A stretch of DNA of 32,235 nucleotides. Origin: Candidatus Binatia bacterium (GTDB taxonomy: Bacteria; Desulfobacterota; Binatia; UBA1149; CAITLU01). The translations under genes were made by a program, and so were the position numbers. This document shows positions 8,113 to 16,124 of this stretch, piece after piece; position 1 is the first letter of the stretch; every line of letters starts with the position of its first letter. The notes beneath the pieces were generated by a model. The model was given only the letters and a program-made list of their open reading frames with translations, made no database searches and was not told the DNA's origin. The stretch spans positions 1-32,235 of the forward strand of contig DASXOZ010000075.1 of NCBI GenBank assembly GCA_036493895.1. Direction: 5' to 3'.

Positions 8113-8180
8113 CGGACTTCGATGTGGTCGATCTCGGGCCGACGATTCCGCTGACGTACGATTGCGTCCGCAACCCGTAG
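8073..8180 (+). pseudogene. C-terminal fragment of an unrecognised protein
   Basis: In the third frame 8073-8180 reads as 35 smooth residues (VGIDSHSMYGIKVTDFDVV, then PTIPLTYDCVRNP) ending in TAG, without its own start. It begins just where the homocysteine methyltransferase resemblance ends, so two broken genes appear joined at about 8062-8072. Family unknown. Confidence 0.3.
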
Positions 8181-8197
8181 GGTTGCACGCGACTGAC

Positions 8198-8290
8198 CTG
8201 CGAGAGAGTGTCCCCGACGTTGCGACTTGGAACCAGTTCGTCGGATGGTTGCGGGAGCTAGATTTGGTGCGGAAGGCACAGGCGGCATGA
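8198..8290 (+). repeat. Degenerate repeat, copy B (SVPDVATWNQFVGWLRE, ends in stop)
   Basis: Encodes LRESVPDVATWNQFVGWLRE and continues to a TGA at 8288, corresponding residue for residue to copy C with a common C-terminus of ...AA-stop. Bases 8207-8219 (AGTGTCCCCGACG) are identical to the tRNA-Glu 3' boundary at 12601-12613. Confidence 0.6.
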
Positions 8291-8685
8291 GGGAAAACTC
8301 GCCGGAATGGCCGCAGAGCGGGCCCGATGACCCTATCGAGATGGTGCCACTATGATTTCGAACCGAACACATCCCGGGGTTCCGGCTATCTAATCCGCAG
8401 GCAGAGAGCCGACTCTCCTTGCTATCGTGAGCCCGCTCAGCCGCATCAGCTTCGATGCTCAGGTCCGATTTGGCAAACCCTTCATGCGCTCGGTCTCTGG
8501 TACTCAACTTCCAAGCTCGCGGGACGTCCCGCCTCCCGGTGATAGCTCAACTCTCGCGATTGATATCGGCGGCCGGGAGTCTGTGGTAGACGGCCGGCAG
8601 TTGAGTCGAGTTTGCATTCCCGGGACGGCGGGCTTCGCTCGTTGCCCGCCTCACGCTGCTCTCTGACGTACTGGGAGGAAATGAG

Positions 8686-9180
8686 ATGAATCGTTCGCTA
8701 GTGGCCGCTATCGTCGTTTTCACAATGGGATCGGTTCCAGCCTGGGGTGGAACCCTGGGGCCAAAGAGCCCGAGCGCCATGGTGGACGTCCTAACCCAGG
8801 CTTCCTGCACGACCATCCTGAGCGGAAGCGTCAAGTTCCATGTTCGCCTCCTTGAGGACGGTTCGCAGGAGTTCCCTTTTGCGATTCCGGACGGCGATGT
8901 ATTCGTTGTGACATCCGTGGAACTCCAGTCCGCGGGCGGCACGGCAGGTACGTACCCCTCGACGCGGCTGTATCGGGAAGGTGCTACGACGACGGCCACA
9001 GTATTTGCCACTCGCCAGGAACCGGGAGTGCGGTCCGACGGTCGCCTGTTGCACCTCTACGAGTTCCCGGGCGGCATCGTAGTCGGCAACGGAGTCTCAC
9101 TTTGCGCGGACGTCACGGACAGCAGTCTGCTCGGCTCGCTCTCTGGGATTGCGCACGGCTACTTCACCAAGGACAAGTAG
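8686..9180 (+). CDS. Small secreted protein of unknown function
   Basis: 164 aa with a strong start: GGAGG is 10 bases before the ATG and a signal peptide follows (SLVAAIVVFTMGSVPAWGG, cleavage near residue 22). The mature part is rich in beta-forming residues (VKFHVRLLEDGSQEFPFAIP, DVFVVTSVELQS) and has two Cys. No family is recognised. It sits between repeats B and C in the accessory zone. The good ribosome binding site and intact frame indicate a working gene amid debris. Confidence 0.7.
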   Translation: MNRSLVAAIVVFTMGSVPAWGGTLGPKSPSAMVDVLTQASCTTILSGSVKFHVRLLEDGSQEFPFAIPDGDVFVVTSVELQSAGGTAGTYPSTRLYREGATTTATVFATRQEPGVRSDGRLLHLYEFPGGIVVGNGVSLCADVTDSSLLGSLSGIAHGYFTKDK

Positions 9181-9562
9181 CGAGGGCGTGGGTAGGCGAC
9201 GCGAGGCATCGCTTCCGCTGCAGAGTGATCGCGCGCGTTCCCAACTCGGAGCGATCCCACGCCGCACCAACCGGCTGCTCCGTGACCGCCGTCGTTCTCC
9301 CGGACCAGGAACGTACTGGCGCTATGCGTGCAGGCAGGCCGGGTGCGAGAAAGAAGTGTCCCCGACGACTCGAGTTGGAACGAACTGTTCGCATGGCTGC
9401 GTGAGGTGGATTTGCTGCGGAATGTCCTCGCGGCGTGACGCAACTTGCCCATGAATCGCTCCAAGAACTCAGACGGCACGCGCGGTTATGACCCCATCTC
9501 TGGATTGGAAGGACTGACAGCCGCATGAGGACGGGGCATAATCGGGGTTGTAAGGTCACGGG
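9181..9562. other. Intergenic region holding repeat copy C
   Basis: About 380 bp. Apart from repeat copy C (9343-9438) nothing is recognised; several overlapping short frames lack starts or family resemblance. Confidence 0.5.
9343..9438 (+). repeat. Degenerate repeat, copy C (SVPDDSSWNELFAWLRE, ends in stop)
   Basis: Encodes VRERSVPDDSSWNELFAWLR followed by EVDLLR and ends in TGA at 9436, parallel to copy B. Bases 9352-9367 (AGAAGTGTCCCCGACG) are identical to 12598-12613, which spans the 3' end of tRNA-Glu. It may be both the end of an eroded gene and a secondary attachment-like site. Confidence 0.6.
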
Positions 9563-10033
9563 ATGCCACAGAACGCCACAGGCCGGGAAACGCCGCCGCA
9601 ACTCTCGCAGCAGAAGACGACGGCCTTGGAGGCGATCGTGATGGGCTCGACGGTGACCGACGCCGCGCGCGCAGCGGGTGTGTCACGTGAGACGGTCCAC
9701 CGCTGGTTGCGCGACGACTACGAGTTTCAGGCTGAGCGCAATGCCGCCGTCAGGGAACTTCGTACCGCGGCGTCAGCCCGGATGGAGAGGGCCGCTGCCG
9801 CGGCCGCGGAGGTGGTCTTGAAGGCCGTCGAGAATGGCAATGTGGCGGTCGCCCTGAAGGTCTTGGAGGGATTCGGGCGGCTGGCGGGCCAAGCCCCGGC
9901 CGCGGTCGGACCCTCCTCCGCCCGCGAGCTGTGCGCGCAAGATGAAGCCGCGGTGCGAGCCGCCGAGCGGCAGCGGCGGCGGCAGGAGGCGATGGAGTCG
10001 CTTAAAGACCAGATCGGCGGCTTCGGCTTGTGA
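9563..10033 (+). CDS. Helix-turn-helix protein, phage phBC6A51/terminase-small-subunit-like
   Basis: 156 aa. Residues 17-52 contain a helix-turn-helix of the kind ALEAIVMGSTVTDAARAAGV-SRETVHRWLRDD, typical of small DNA-binding proteins from phages and integrative elements (terminase small-subunit-like). It is followed by a long Ala/Arg/Glu-rich helix (about 60-150) suitable for oligomerisation, including NVAVALKVLEGFGRLAG. Start ATG 9563 has only a moderate ribosome binding site. Such genes often travel with serine recombinases, and a recombinase remnant lies 2.2 kb downstream, supporting a mobile-element origin. No large terminase or other phage genes are present. Confidence 0.7.
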   Translation: MPQNATGRETPPQLSQQKTTALEAIVMGSTVTDAARAAGVSRETVHRWLRDDYEFQAERNAAVRELRTAASARMERAAAAAAEVVLKAVENGNVAVALKVLEGFGRLAGQAPAAVGPSSARELCAQDEAAVRAAERQRRRQEAMESLKDQIGGFGL

Positions 10034-10151
10034 CCCGCGGGCCGCACGTGCGCCCTCTATATGGGGTAGGCTCCTTCTCATCCCTCGGCACTCCTCCCAC
10101 CCGAGAACCAGTTCCTCCGATCCGGCGCGCGACCAGCCGCGGCATCGAACG

Positions 10152-11426
10152 TCAAGGCGTACGACGGGACACGCCGGGATCGGGATACTCCGGCGGAAAC
10201 TGCCAACGATGAACCAAAGCGCCATCCGCGATTGTTCGGCGTTCCACGAAGTGACCACCGAGTGCTTGGCTCACGAGGACAAACTCGCTTCCTCGTAGCT
10301 CGATGTAGACGTACTGCCAGTAGAATGAGTGCCCAACGCCGAGCCGACTAGCTGTAACGCGCCAAGCGACGGCACCCGTAACCGGATCGATCTTGGCCAC
10401 ATCCACGCCAGTGTCGGAAGATGACACATGCGTTTCAACGAGGATCGAGCCATCCGGGAGTTGGTAGATGCCTGCGGGCGTGTGCTCATCAGCCGGGATT
10501 GGAGGGGCCACGTGCCAAATCTCTTGGCCGTTCCGATTCAGGCGGGCCGTTCTAGATGAAGTTGTGACGTAGTAGTTCCCGACGCGACCCGGAAACGGAC
10601 CGGGCTTCGATTCGGACTCGGTCACGACGATCACATCGCCGCCGGGAGCAATCTGGCGTGCTCCATGGACAGTCTCTCCATCGAGAACGAATTGAAGTGA
10701 CCCATCGGTAGAGTACGCCCGCGTCCATCCGTCGCTACCCCCTCCCCTGTTACCGACAAGGAAAAGATCGCCAGCCGCGATGGTAGGCTCCGGGTCCGTT
10801 TTTTCGGGACTGGGGAACTTGTCGCGCCACGCGTCGCTACCATCGGTGAGCCGGCGGGCAACTATGGACTCGCGATCGGTTGCGACGACGAGTCCGTGTG
10901 CGGCGAGCAGACGGTCATTCGGGCCTTTCGCGCGCCAGACTTCCTCACCGCTGGCGTCACTGATCCCGACGAGTCCTCCGATCTGTGGAACGACTACGAT
11001 TCCGACTTCCTCGGCCCATACGGGCGGGCGGAGTGAATCAAAAAAGGGATGAGTCCATCGCACCGCGCCCCCCTCTCCGAGAAGAGAGATCGTAGAATCA
11101 CGAACGGTGCGGCCCGAGACGGCCATGACTCCATCCGTCGTGGCCGTCATCGTTGCCGCATCGACCGCCAGATTGTTGTGTGAGAACCACCCCGTCTTCC
11201 CCGGCAACGGATCTGACCGTTCGTAGGGTGATCCGCCGGGAACTCGGCCAACGGTCTGTCCGTCGATTGGATTGACGAACCGATCGCAGACGAGAACCGG
11301 CCGGTCAGCTTCGCCAGCCTTCGCCGCGGACGCCGCGACCAGACCGAGCACCGTCGCAGCGATCAAGGTCGATGTGCCGAGCCGCGCTCGGCTGCCCGCG
11401 ACTGCTTCCATCATCGCAGGGTTCAC
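10152..11426 (-). CDS. Secreted PQQ-like beta-propeller repeat protein
   Basis: 424 aa. The GTG at 11426 follows GGAGGCGG; an ATG at 11414 is an alternative. A signal peptide (STLIAATVLGLVAASAAKAG) ends near residue 37. The mature part has repeats in the style of PQQ/Pyrrolo-quinoline-like propeller blades: GEGGAVRWTHPFF, DASGEEVWRAKG, LTDGSDAWRDKF, NRNGQEIWHVAPP and DPVTGAVAWRVTA, each a turn ending in a Trp strand. No dehydrogenase catalytic residues are evident, so a binding or scaffolding role is more likely. The gene is visibly less GC-rich than its neighbours and lies in the accessory zone, which fits horizontal acquisition. Confidence 0.75.
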   Translation of the reverse strand: MNPAMMEAVAGSRARLGTSTLIAATVLGLVAASAAKAGEADRPVLVCDRFVNPIDGQTVGRVPGGSPYERSDPLPGKTGWFSHNNLAVDAATMTATTDGVMAVSGRTVRDSTISLLGEGGAVRWTHPFFDSLRPPVWAEEVGIVVVPQIGGLVGISDASGEEVWRAKGPNDRLLAAHGLVVATDRESIVARRLTDGSDAWRDKFPSPEKTDPEPTIAAGDLFLVGNRGGGSDGWTRAYSTDGSLQFVLDGETVHGARQIAPGGDVIVVTESESKPGPFPGRVGNYYVTTSSRTARLNRNGQEIWHVAPPIPADEHTPAGIYQLPDGSILVETHVSSSDTGVDVAKIDPVTGAVAWRVTASRLGVGHSFYWQYVYIELRGSEFVLVSQALGGHFVERRTIADGALVHRWQFPPEYPDPGVSRRTP

Positions 11427-11740
11427 CCGCCTCCATCCCGATATTGGCGGGAGCAGTATTCGACCGATGGGAGCGTTTTCATGGCCCTACTATCGCCGGC
11501 TGGCCGAGTCTCGTCGAAGCCTCGGCGACGCGCTCGGAGCGAGCCTACCGAGAAAGCAGATGTGCGCCGCTAGCCGCGACTCCGCGGATAGCAGCGGTCT
11601 GCCCACCGAAAATCGGAGCAGCCGTAGCCCCGCGTGCCGAAATTGTTACGCAAAATCGGAGACTTTCGGCCTGTGCCCCCGATCTGCCACTATGTTTGCA
11701 CCCGTGCGACGCGCGAGGTGCATTTCGTACCTCGAACGGT
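11427..11740. other. Intergenic region, no gene seen
   Basis: 314 bp upstream of the beta-propeller gene and of the chimeric recombinase ORF. Frames are open in places but have no start signal or family resemblance. Confidence 0.4.
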
Positions 11741-12640
11741 ATGGTTCATCAGGACGAAATTACTGCCGCAAGCAGACGAATGACGATGAGCGTGCGCGCG
11801 TTCGTCGAAGCCTGGGCTCGCGAGATCACGCAACCCAATATCCGGGAACTGATACGAGCCGTGTACCGGGTGGTGCAGAAAGCTCCCTCGACCATCGAGG
11901 CGGTTGAAAGCGTCTCTCTGCGCGCACTGACGCCACATCCCATGATGGTGCTTGGTTGGGTGGAGCTGCACCTCCGCGATTCCCCCTCAGAAGACGATCC
12001 GGCTCGTCTCAAACGAGCGCAGAAGGTCACGATTGACGTCCCTGCCGTCGTCGCCGAGCTACTTCGCTGCGGCGTAAGAGTGCCTGCGGCGCTTGGCGGA
12101 TGGCCCGTACCACCCGCACCGCCGTCGTCGCCAGCCTTGGGTGACGCAACTCATTCAGAGGATTACTCCTCCGTGTGGTGGTTCGGCGAGACCTACACCT
12201 TCAATCCCGTTCAGGCCCGGGTCGTCGAAGTCCTTTGGGTCGAGTGGGAGAGGTGCCGTGGCGGTCTCGCGAAATCCACGCTCGTCGGCGTCGCGGAAGA
12301 GCAGAGCACTTTCGAGCGTGAGGCGACTCGCATCGATCAGGAGATCGCCTTCACCGAAAGCGACCTGCATGACGCCCGGCTCGAAGAACTGGACGTCGAA
12401 GGCGTGCTTGCCTTCGCCGAGTACGTCCTCACCGACGCCGCTCGGCTATGGATCGAAGCTCCGCTGGAACAGAAGCAGCGGCTCCAACAGGTCATCTTCC
12501 CTCACGGTGTGACCTATTCGCTGAAGCGCGGATTTGGAACGGCCGAAACGTCAGTGATTTTCAGGCTGTTGCAGGCCGTTCCGAGTGGAAAGGCAGGAGA
12601 AGTGTCCCCGACGGGATTTGAACCCGTGTTACCGGCGTGA
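11741..12640 (+). pseudogene. Chimeric ORF: unknown N-terminal part fused to a serine recombinase C-terminal remnant
   Basis: One open frame from ATG 11741 (or 11780) to 12640. The first part (to about 12290) has no recombinase features; near 12170-12250 it contains SSVWWFGETYTFNPVQARVV, resembling a small conserved family of unknown role. From about 12295 it becomes the C-terminal part of a large serine recombinase: FEREATRIDQEIAF, HDARLEELDVEGVLAFAEYV, LEQKQRLQQVIFPHGV and GFGTAETSVIFRLL. The catalytic Ser domain, recombinase domain and zinc ribbon are missing, so it cannot recombine DNA. The last residues (SPTGFEPVLPA) are read from the antisense strand of tRNA-Glu, as is common when such elements sit at tRNA genes. 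Probably a relic formed by deletion. Confidence 0.7.
12598..12613. repeat. 16-bp direct repeat at the tRNA-Glu 3' end (possible attachment core)
   Basis: AGAAGTGTCCCCGACG is found here and, identically, at 9352-9367. It covers five bases outside and eleven inside the 3' end of tRNA-Glu. A 13-base part recurs at 8207-8219. Suggestive of att sites left by integration; it could also be chance or coding similarity. Confidence 0.4.
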
Positions 12641-12677
12641 AAGGCCGGTGTCCTGGGCCGGGCTAGACGACGGGGAC
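12603..12677 (-). tRNA. tRNA-Glu (anticodon TTC)
   Basis: 75 nt on the minus strand. The acceptor stem GTCCCCG pairs fully with CGGGGAC, discriminator A. The anticodon loop is CTTTCAC (anticodon TTC), closed by a CGGC-type stem, and the T arm carries GGTTCAAATCC. CCA is not encoded. It follows tRNA-Lys by 43 bp on the same strand, probably one transcript. Its 3' end adjoins the recombinase remnant. Confidence 0.95.
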
Positions 12678-12720
12678 CCAGAGGCGAGCCGCGATGCGTT
12701 CGACGACGGCCCGGAAAAAA

Positions 12721-12793
12721 TGAGCCGTGCTGGACTCGAACCAGCGACCCGCTGCTTAAAAGGCAGCTGCTCTACCACCTGAGCTAACGGCTC
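12721..12793 (-). tRNA. tRNA-Lys (anticodon TTT)
   Basis: 73 nt on the minus strand. The acceptor GAGCCGT pairs with ACGGCTC, discriminator A. The D arm reads TAGCTCAGGTGGTAGAGCA, the anticodon loop CTTTTAA gives TTT, and the T arm GCTGG-TTCGAGT-CCAGC is perfect. CCA is not encoded. First gene of a Lys-Glu tRNA pair. Confidence 0.97.
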
Positions 12794-12983
12794 GAAAAGA
12801 CCCGCAACGATAGCAATCCGGACCCCATTTGCAACCCATTGGCGTGGGGATTGCCAGCGGCCGCGTGCGCACACCTTCACCGGCAGCCGAAGCGGACGAA
12901 CGATATGGCTGCAACCCGCCCGAGAACGCGCCGCAGCCGGTTTTGCGTTACTCGTTGCGGCGATATCGAATCCCCCGACACCG

Positions 12984-13391
12984 ATGGCCTGCTGGATCGC
13001 CAAGTCCGAACCCTCCACGTACTCGTGGGAACAACTCGTCCACGACAAGAAGACGCGCTGGGACGGTATCCGCAACGCGCAGGCACGCAACAACCTCGCC
13101 GCGATGAAGAAAGGCGATGACGTGCTGATCTACCACAGCGGCGATGACAAGGCCGTGGTCGGCATCGCGACGGTTGCGCGCGCTGCCTACCAGGATCCGA
13201 CGATCGACGACGAGCGCTGGCTCTGCGTCGATCTCGCGGCGAAAAAGCCCCTGCCGTCGCCCGTCACGCTCGCCACGATCAAGTCGACTCCCGCGCTGAA
13301 GCAGATCGGGCTCGTGCGCCAGGGACGCCTTTCCGTCGTGCCGATCACCGACGCCGAGATGCGCACGATCGTTGCGCTCGCAAAGAAGTGA
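12984..13391 (+). CDS. EVE-domain protein (thymocyte nuclear protein 1 family)
   Basis: 135 aa, the usual length of single-domain bacterial EVE proteins. Family marks: CWIAKSEPSTYSWEQL at the start, TRWDGIRNAQARNNLAAMKKGD, VLIYHSG, VVGIATV and ALKQIGLVRQGRLSVVPI. EVE domains have a PUA-like fold that recognises modified bases in nucleic acids; some act in restriction of modified DNA or in RNA-related functions. No fused nuclease is present. The ATG 12984 lacks a strong ribosome binding site. It overlaps nothing and is followed after 13 bp by the methyltransferase gene, so the two probably share a transcript. Confidence 0.92.
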   Translation: MACWIAKSEPSTYSWEQLVHDKKTRWDGIRNAQARNNLAAMKKGDDVLIYHSGDDKAVVGIATVARAAYQDPTIDDERWLCVDLAAKKPLPSPVTLATIKSTPALKQIGLVRQGRLSVVPITDAEMRTIVALAKK

Positions 13392-13404
13392 TCGCCGGCT
13401 CTCG

Positions 13405-14130
13405 ATGAGCGCCCCACCCTCGCGCCTCCGCATCGGCGCCCACGACGCCGAATGGACGCAACTGGAGCTCGACGTGCGCGTGGAGCAGGACGACGAGCTG
13501 CACTTGCTTCCCGCCGAGCCTCTCGATCTGTACGCACTGGCGGATCCCGAAAGCAGCATCGATGCCGCGGCCTTGCTGCGCGAACGCGAGCTGCCGGACC
13601 CACCGTACTGGGCGCTGGTATGGACCGGTGCGCGTGCGCTCGGCGCCGTCCTTTCCAACCTCGATCTCGCCCCCGGCGCCCGCGTGCTCGATCTCGGTTG
13701 CGGCCTCGGCGCCGCCGGTCTCGCGCTCGCCCGCCGCGGCACTCCGGTCGTATTCGGTGATTACCTCGAGGAACCGCTCGGGTTCGTTCGCGCGACGCTC
13801 GCGCGACTCGGCGACGCTCGCAGCGAAGTGCGGCGCATCGACTTTACGTCGGCCTCGGATGACGGCTCCCGCTACGATCTCATCGTCTGCGCGGACATCG
13901 TCTACGATCCGGCGCACTACGAGCCGCTGGCCTCGTGGCTCGATCTTCATCTCGATCCCGCCGGCGCGATCCTGCTGACCGAAAGCCTTCGGGCCGATGC
14001 GGCCGTGTTCTTGCGCGGGATGGCGGCCCGTCGCTTCGCGGCCGACCAGTGCGCACTCTGGGTACTCGAAGACGGACGCCGCGAGCGAACGTGGATGCAC
14101 GCCCTGAAAAGAATCTCGGCGCTGGCGTAG
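13405..14130 (+). CDS. Class I SAM-dependent methyltransferase (Nnt1/ETFB-lysine methyltransferase-like)
   Basis: 241 aa. Motif PPYWALVWTGARALG (about residues 65-80) is characteristic of the METTL/Nnt1-like branch that includes protein lysine methyltransferases. The SAM-binding motif I follows (VLDLGCGLGAAGLALA), then VVFGDYLEEPL and the motif IV YDLIVCADIVYD. The N-terminal part (LHLLPAEPLDLYALAD) is typical of bacterial members of about 220-240 aa. The start at 13405 is taken as the first ATG after the EVE gene stop, 13 bp away. Substrate unknown: a protein lysine or a small molecule is possible. Confidence 0.85.
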   Translation: MSAPPSRLRIGAHDAEWTQLELDVRVEQDDELHLLPAEPLDLYALADPESSIDAAALLRERELPDPPYWALVWTGARALGAVLSNLDLAPGARVLDLGCGLGAAGLALARRGTPVVFGDYLEEPLGFVRATLARLGDARSEVRRIDFTSASDDGSRYDLIVCADIVYDPAHYEPLASWLDLHLDPAGAILLTESLRADAAVFLRGMAARRFAADQCALWVLEDGRRERTWMHALKRISALA

Positions 14131-14143
14131 GGGATTTCGCGCC

Positions 14144-14929
14144 TTACGAAACGAACGGGCGAAACAGTTCGACCAGGTCGGGGCCCTGGCGGATCGTATG
14201 CCCGCCGTCGACCCCGATGCATTGCCCGGTGATCCACGACGACTCGTCGCTGAGGAGAAAAGCGACCATCGCGGCAACGTCCGCGGGTTTGCCGATGCGC
14301 GCAAGGGGCATCAGTCGCTTGTACTCGGCCACCGCCTCTTCGTTCGACGTGAGCGTGACGGCAAGCTCGGTGTCCACCAGGCTCGGCATCACGGCATTGA
14401 CGCGAATATTGTCCTGGCCAAGCTCGTCGGCTGCGCAGCGCGTGAGCATGTTGACGCCGGCCTTGGAGACGCAGTAGGCGGCCATCCACTTGTGCGTCAG
14501 CACCGCGGCAATCGAGCTGATGTTGACGATGCTGCCGCCGCCGGTCGCCTTCATCGCGCGCGCCTCGGCGCGTACGCAGCGGAACACACCGGTGAGGTTG
14601 GTTTCGACCGTCATCGCGAACACCGGCGTCTGCTGCGTTTCGATTGGGCCCGCCATTCCCATCCCGGCCGAATTGACGGCCACGTGCACTGCGCCGAAGT
14701 ACGATACCGTCGCTTCGACTGCCGCGTCCACCGACTCGTCGCTCGTCACGTCGCAGTCCACGAACGCCGCCGCCTTGCCGAGCCCTGCCGCGGCCTCTTC
14801 GAGGCGGTCGCGGCGCCGCGCCGCGAGCATCACGCGGCCTCCACCCTCGACGATGGCGTGGGCGCACGCCAGGCCGATGCCGGTGGCACCGCCGGTCACG
14901 AAGCCGACTTTCCCGTCGAAGCGCGGCAC
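14144..14929 (-). CDS. Short-chain dehydrogenase/reductase (SDR), coupled to the Rieske gene
   Basis: 261 aa classical SDR, NAD(P)-dependent. The Rossmann motif TGGATGIG is at 12-19, NSAG at 86-89, catalytic Ser139 in NISS and Tyr152-x3-Lys156 in YCVSK. The C-terminus (ITGQCIGVDGGHTIRQGPD) is typical. The GTG at 14929 is chosen because it lies 8 bp after the Rieske stop codon, implying translational coupling; no independent ribosome binding site is visible. It should oxidise or reduce a hydroxyl/keto group on the same substrate that the Rieske oxygenase acts on, such as a steroid or related alicyclic compound; that substrate is inference. Confidence 0.9.
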   Translation of the reverse strand: MPRFDGKVGFVTGGATGIGLACAHAIVEGGGRVMLAARRRDRLEEAAAGLGKAAAFVDCDVTSDESVDAAVEATVSYFGAVHVAVNSAGMGMAGPIETQQTPVFAMTVETNLTGVFRCVRAEARAMKATGGGSIVNISSIAAVLTHKWMAAYCVSKAGVNMLTRCAADELGQDNIRVNAVMPSLVDTELAVTLTSNEEAVAEYKRLMPLARIGKPADVAAMVAFLLSDESSWITGQCIGVDGGHTIRQGPDLVELFRPFVS

Positions 14930-14937
14930 GACGACGC

Positions 14938-15897
14938 TCAGGCCTGCACGGATTCCTGAGGAGCTTTCGAGTAGAACTGCGCGTACCAGCGCCGGTAGCG
15001 TACGTAGGGGCCGTCGTTCTCGGCGATCACGGGGATCGGCCGGTAGAGCTTCGCGTTCCAGATCGGCACGTCCAGCTCGTAGTCGCGGATGTAGTTCGTG
15101 AAGAACGCATCGACGATGGCCGGGGCAGTCTTGGTGTGTCCGTAGTAGCGGTGCTGGATCCACAGTTCTTCGGGAGCGATCGGCGTCAGCACGTTGACCG
15201 CGATGCCCGTCATCGGCCCGCGAACGCGCGTGCACGTGAACGACGGCCCCGAGTTGAACGAATCGACGTCCGTTGCGTTCGCCGCCGTCGCCGATTGTCC
15301 TTCGAGCCCCGGATCGACGTCGATGCGCAGCGTGTACCGGTGTCCTTCGGGTTGCCAGTCGATCGAGCGCGCCTTCCATCCGTGCAGCGTGAAGAAGTGC
15401 TGGATGTCGACGCCGTTCTCCATGATTTCCTGGGGATGCGAGGCGATGCGCCAATCCTTCTTGCCCCACAGGTAGTAGCCGGGATCGGCAAGCTCCTCGA
15501 CGACGTCGGGAGTCCAGTCCGGCTCCTTCCCTTCGGCGTGGTTCCAGACGAAGACGAAGCCGTTGTTCTCCCACACCCGCGTCGCGCCGATGGCGGCCTT
15601 CGGTGGAAGTTTTTCCGTGTACGGGATCGACGTGCAGCGGCCGCTTCCGCCGTCGTAGCGCCAGTGGTGGAACGGGCAGCGGATCGTGTCGCCGTGCACC
15701 GTGCCTCCGACGCCGAGATGGGCGCCGAGGTGCGCGCAGTACGGATCGACTGCGAAGGCCTTGCCGCTGTCCCCGCGAAACACGACGAAGTCGCGACCGA
15801 GAGCCCGCACCGTCTTCACTTCGCCGGCCTTGAGCTCGTCGGAATGGCTGACGGCGAACCAGCCGTTCGGATACGGGGGCAGCGGGATTCTTTGCAT
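14938..15897 (-). CDS. Rieske [2Fe-2S] oxygenase, KshA/Neverland-like
   Basis: 319 aa. The Rieske ligands Cys54-x-His56 and Cys74-x2-His77 are intact with the usual 17-residue spacing (YCAHLGAHLG, CPFHHW). The mononuclear iron site has Asn161, Asp164, His167 and His172 (MENGVDIQHFFTLHG), as in KshA and the cholesterol 7-desaturase (Neverland/DAF-36) group. The N-terminus (YPNGWFAVSHSDELKAGEV) also resembles that group. These are terminal oxygenases that need separate electron-transfer proteins; none is adjacent. The ATG at 15897 has GGAG at a good distance; a GTG at 15909 is an alternative. It is divergent from the phosphotriesterase-family gene. Confidence 0.88.
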   Translation of the reverse strand: MQRIPLPPYPNGWFAVSHSDELKAGEVKTVRALGRDFVVFRGDSGKAFAVDPYCAHLGAHLGVGGTVHGDTIRCPFHHWRYDGGSGRCTSIPYTEKLPPKAAIGATRVWENNGFVFVWNHAEGKEPDWTPDVVEELADPGYYLWGKKDWRIASHPQEIMENGVDIQHFFTLHGWKARSIDWQPEGHRYTLRIDVDPGLEGQSATAANATDVDSFNSGPSFTCTRVRGPMTGIAVNVLTPIAPEELWIQHRYYGHTKTAPAIVDAFFTNYIRDYELDVPIWNAKLYRPIPVIAENDGPYVRYRRWYAQFYSKAPQESVQA

Positions 15898-16124
15898 CGG
15901 TTTCTCCACTGGTAGAACTTGTTCCAGTTCGGCCGATTATGGGCGCGGACCGGCTGGGAGTCTACCGGCGGGCACGGCGGCGGCGGCACGGCGTGACAGT
16001 ACTTCCCGCCCCGGCGCAAGTGTGCGTCCTGGCGAAGCTTTTTTGTGCCGGCATCGCGGAAATCGCCCGCCTGCGCCGGCATTTCGACGGCCAAGTCGTG
16101 TAAGCCGCCGCCCGAAGGAGGACC

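Larger units (their letters stand above)
7579..8685. other. Accessory region of fragments and repeats
   Basis: About 1.1 kb without an intact gene. It holds repeat copies A and B and two short gene fragments (7963 and 8073). The remainder, including 8291-8660, shows no recognisable coding or RNA sequence and looks like eroded, composite DNA. Confidence 0.6.

Noticed and set aside
12614..12640. Peptide SPTGFEPVLPA as genuine protein tail of the recombinase remnant
   Set aside because: These codons are the antisense of tRNA-Glu. Translation may run through, but the sequence is constrained by the tRNA, so it is not evidence for a conserved protein motif.
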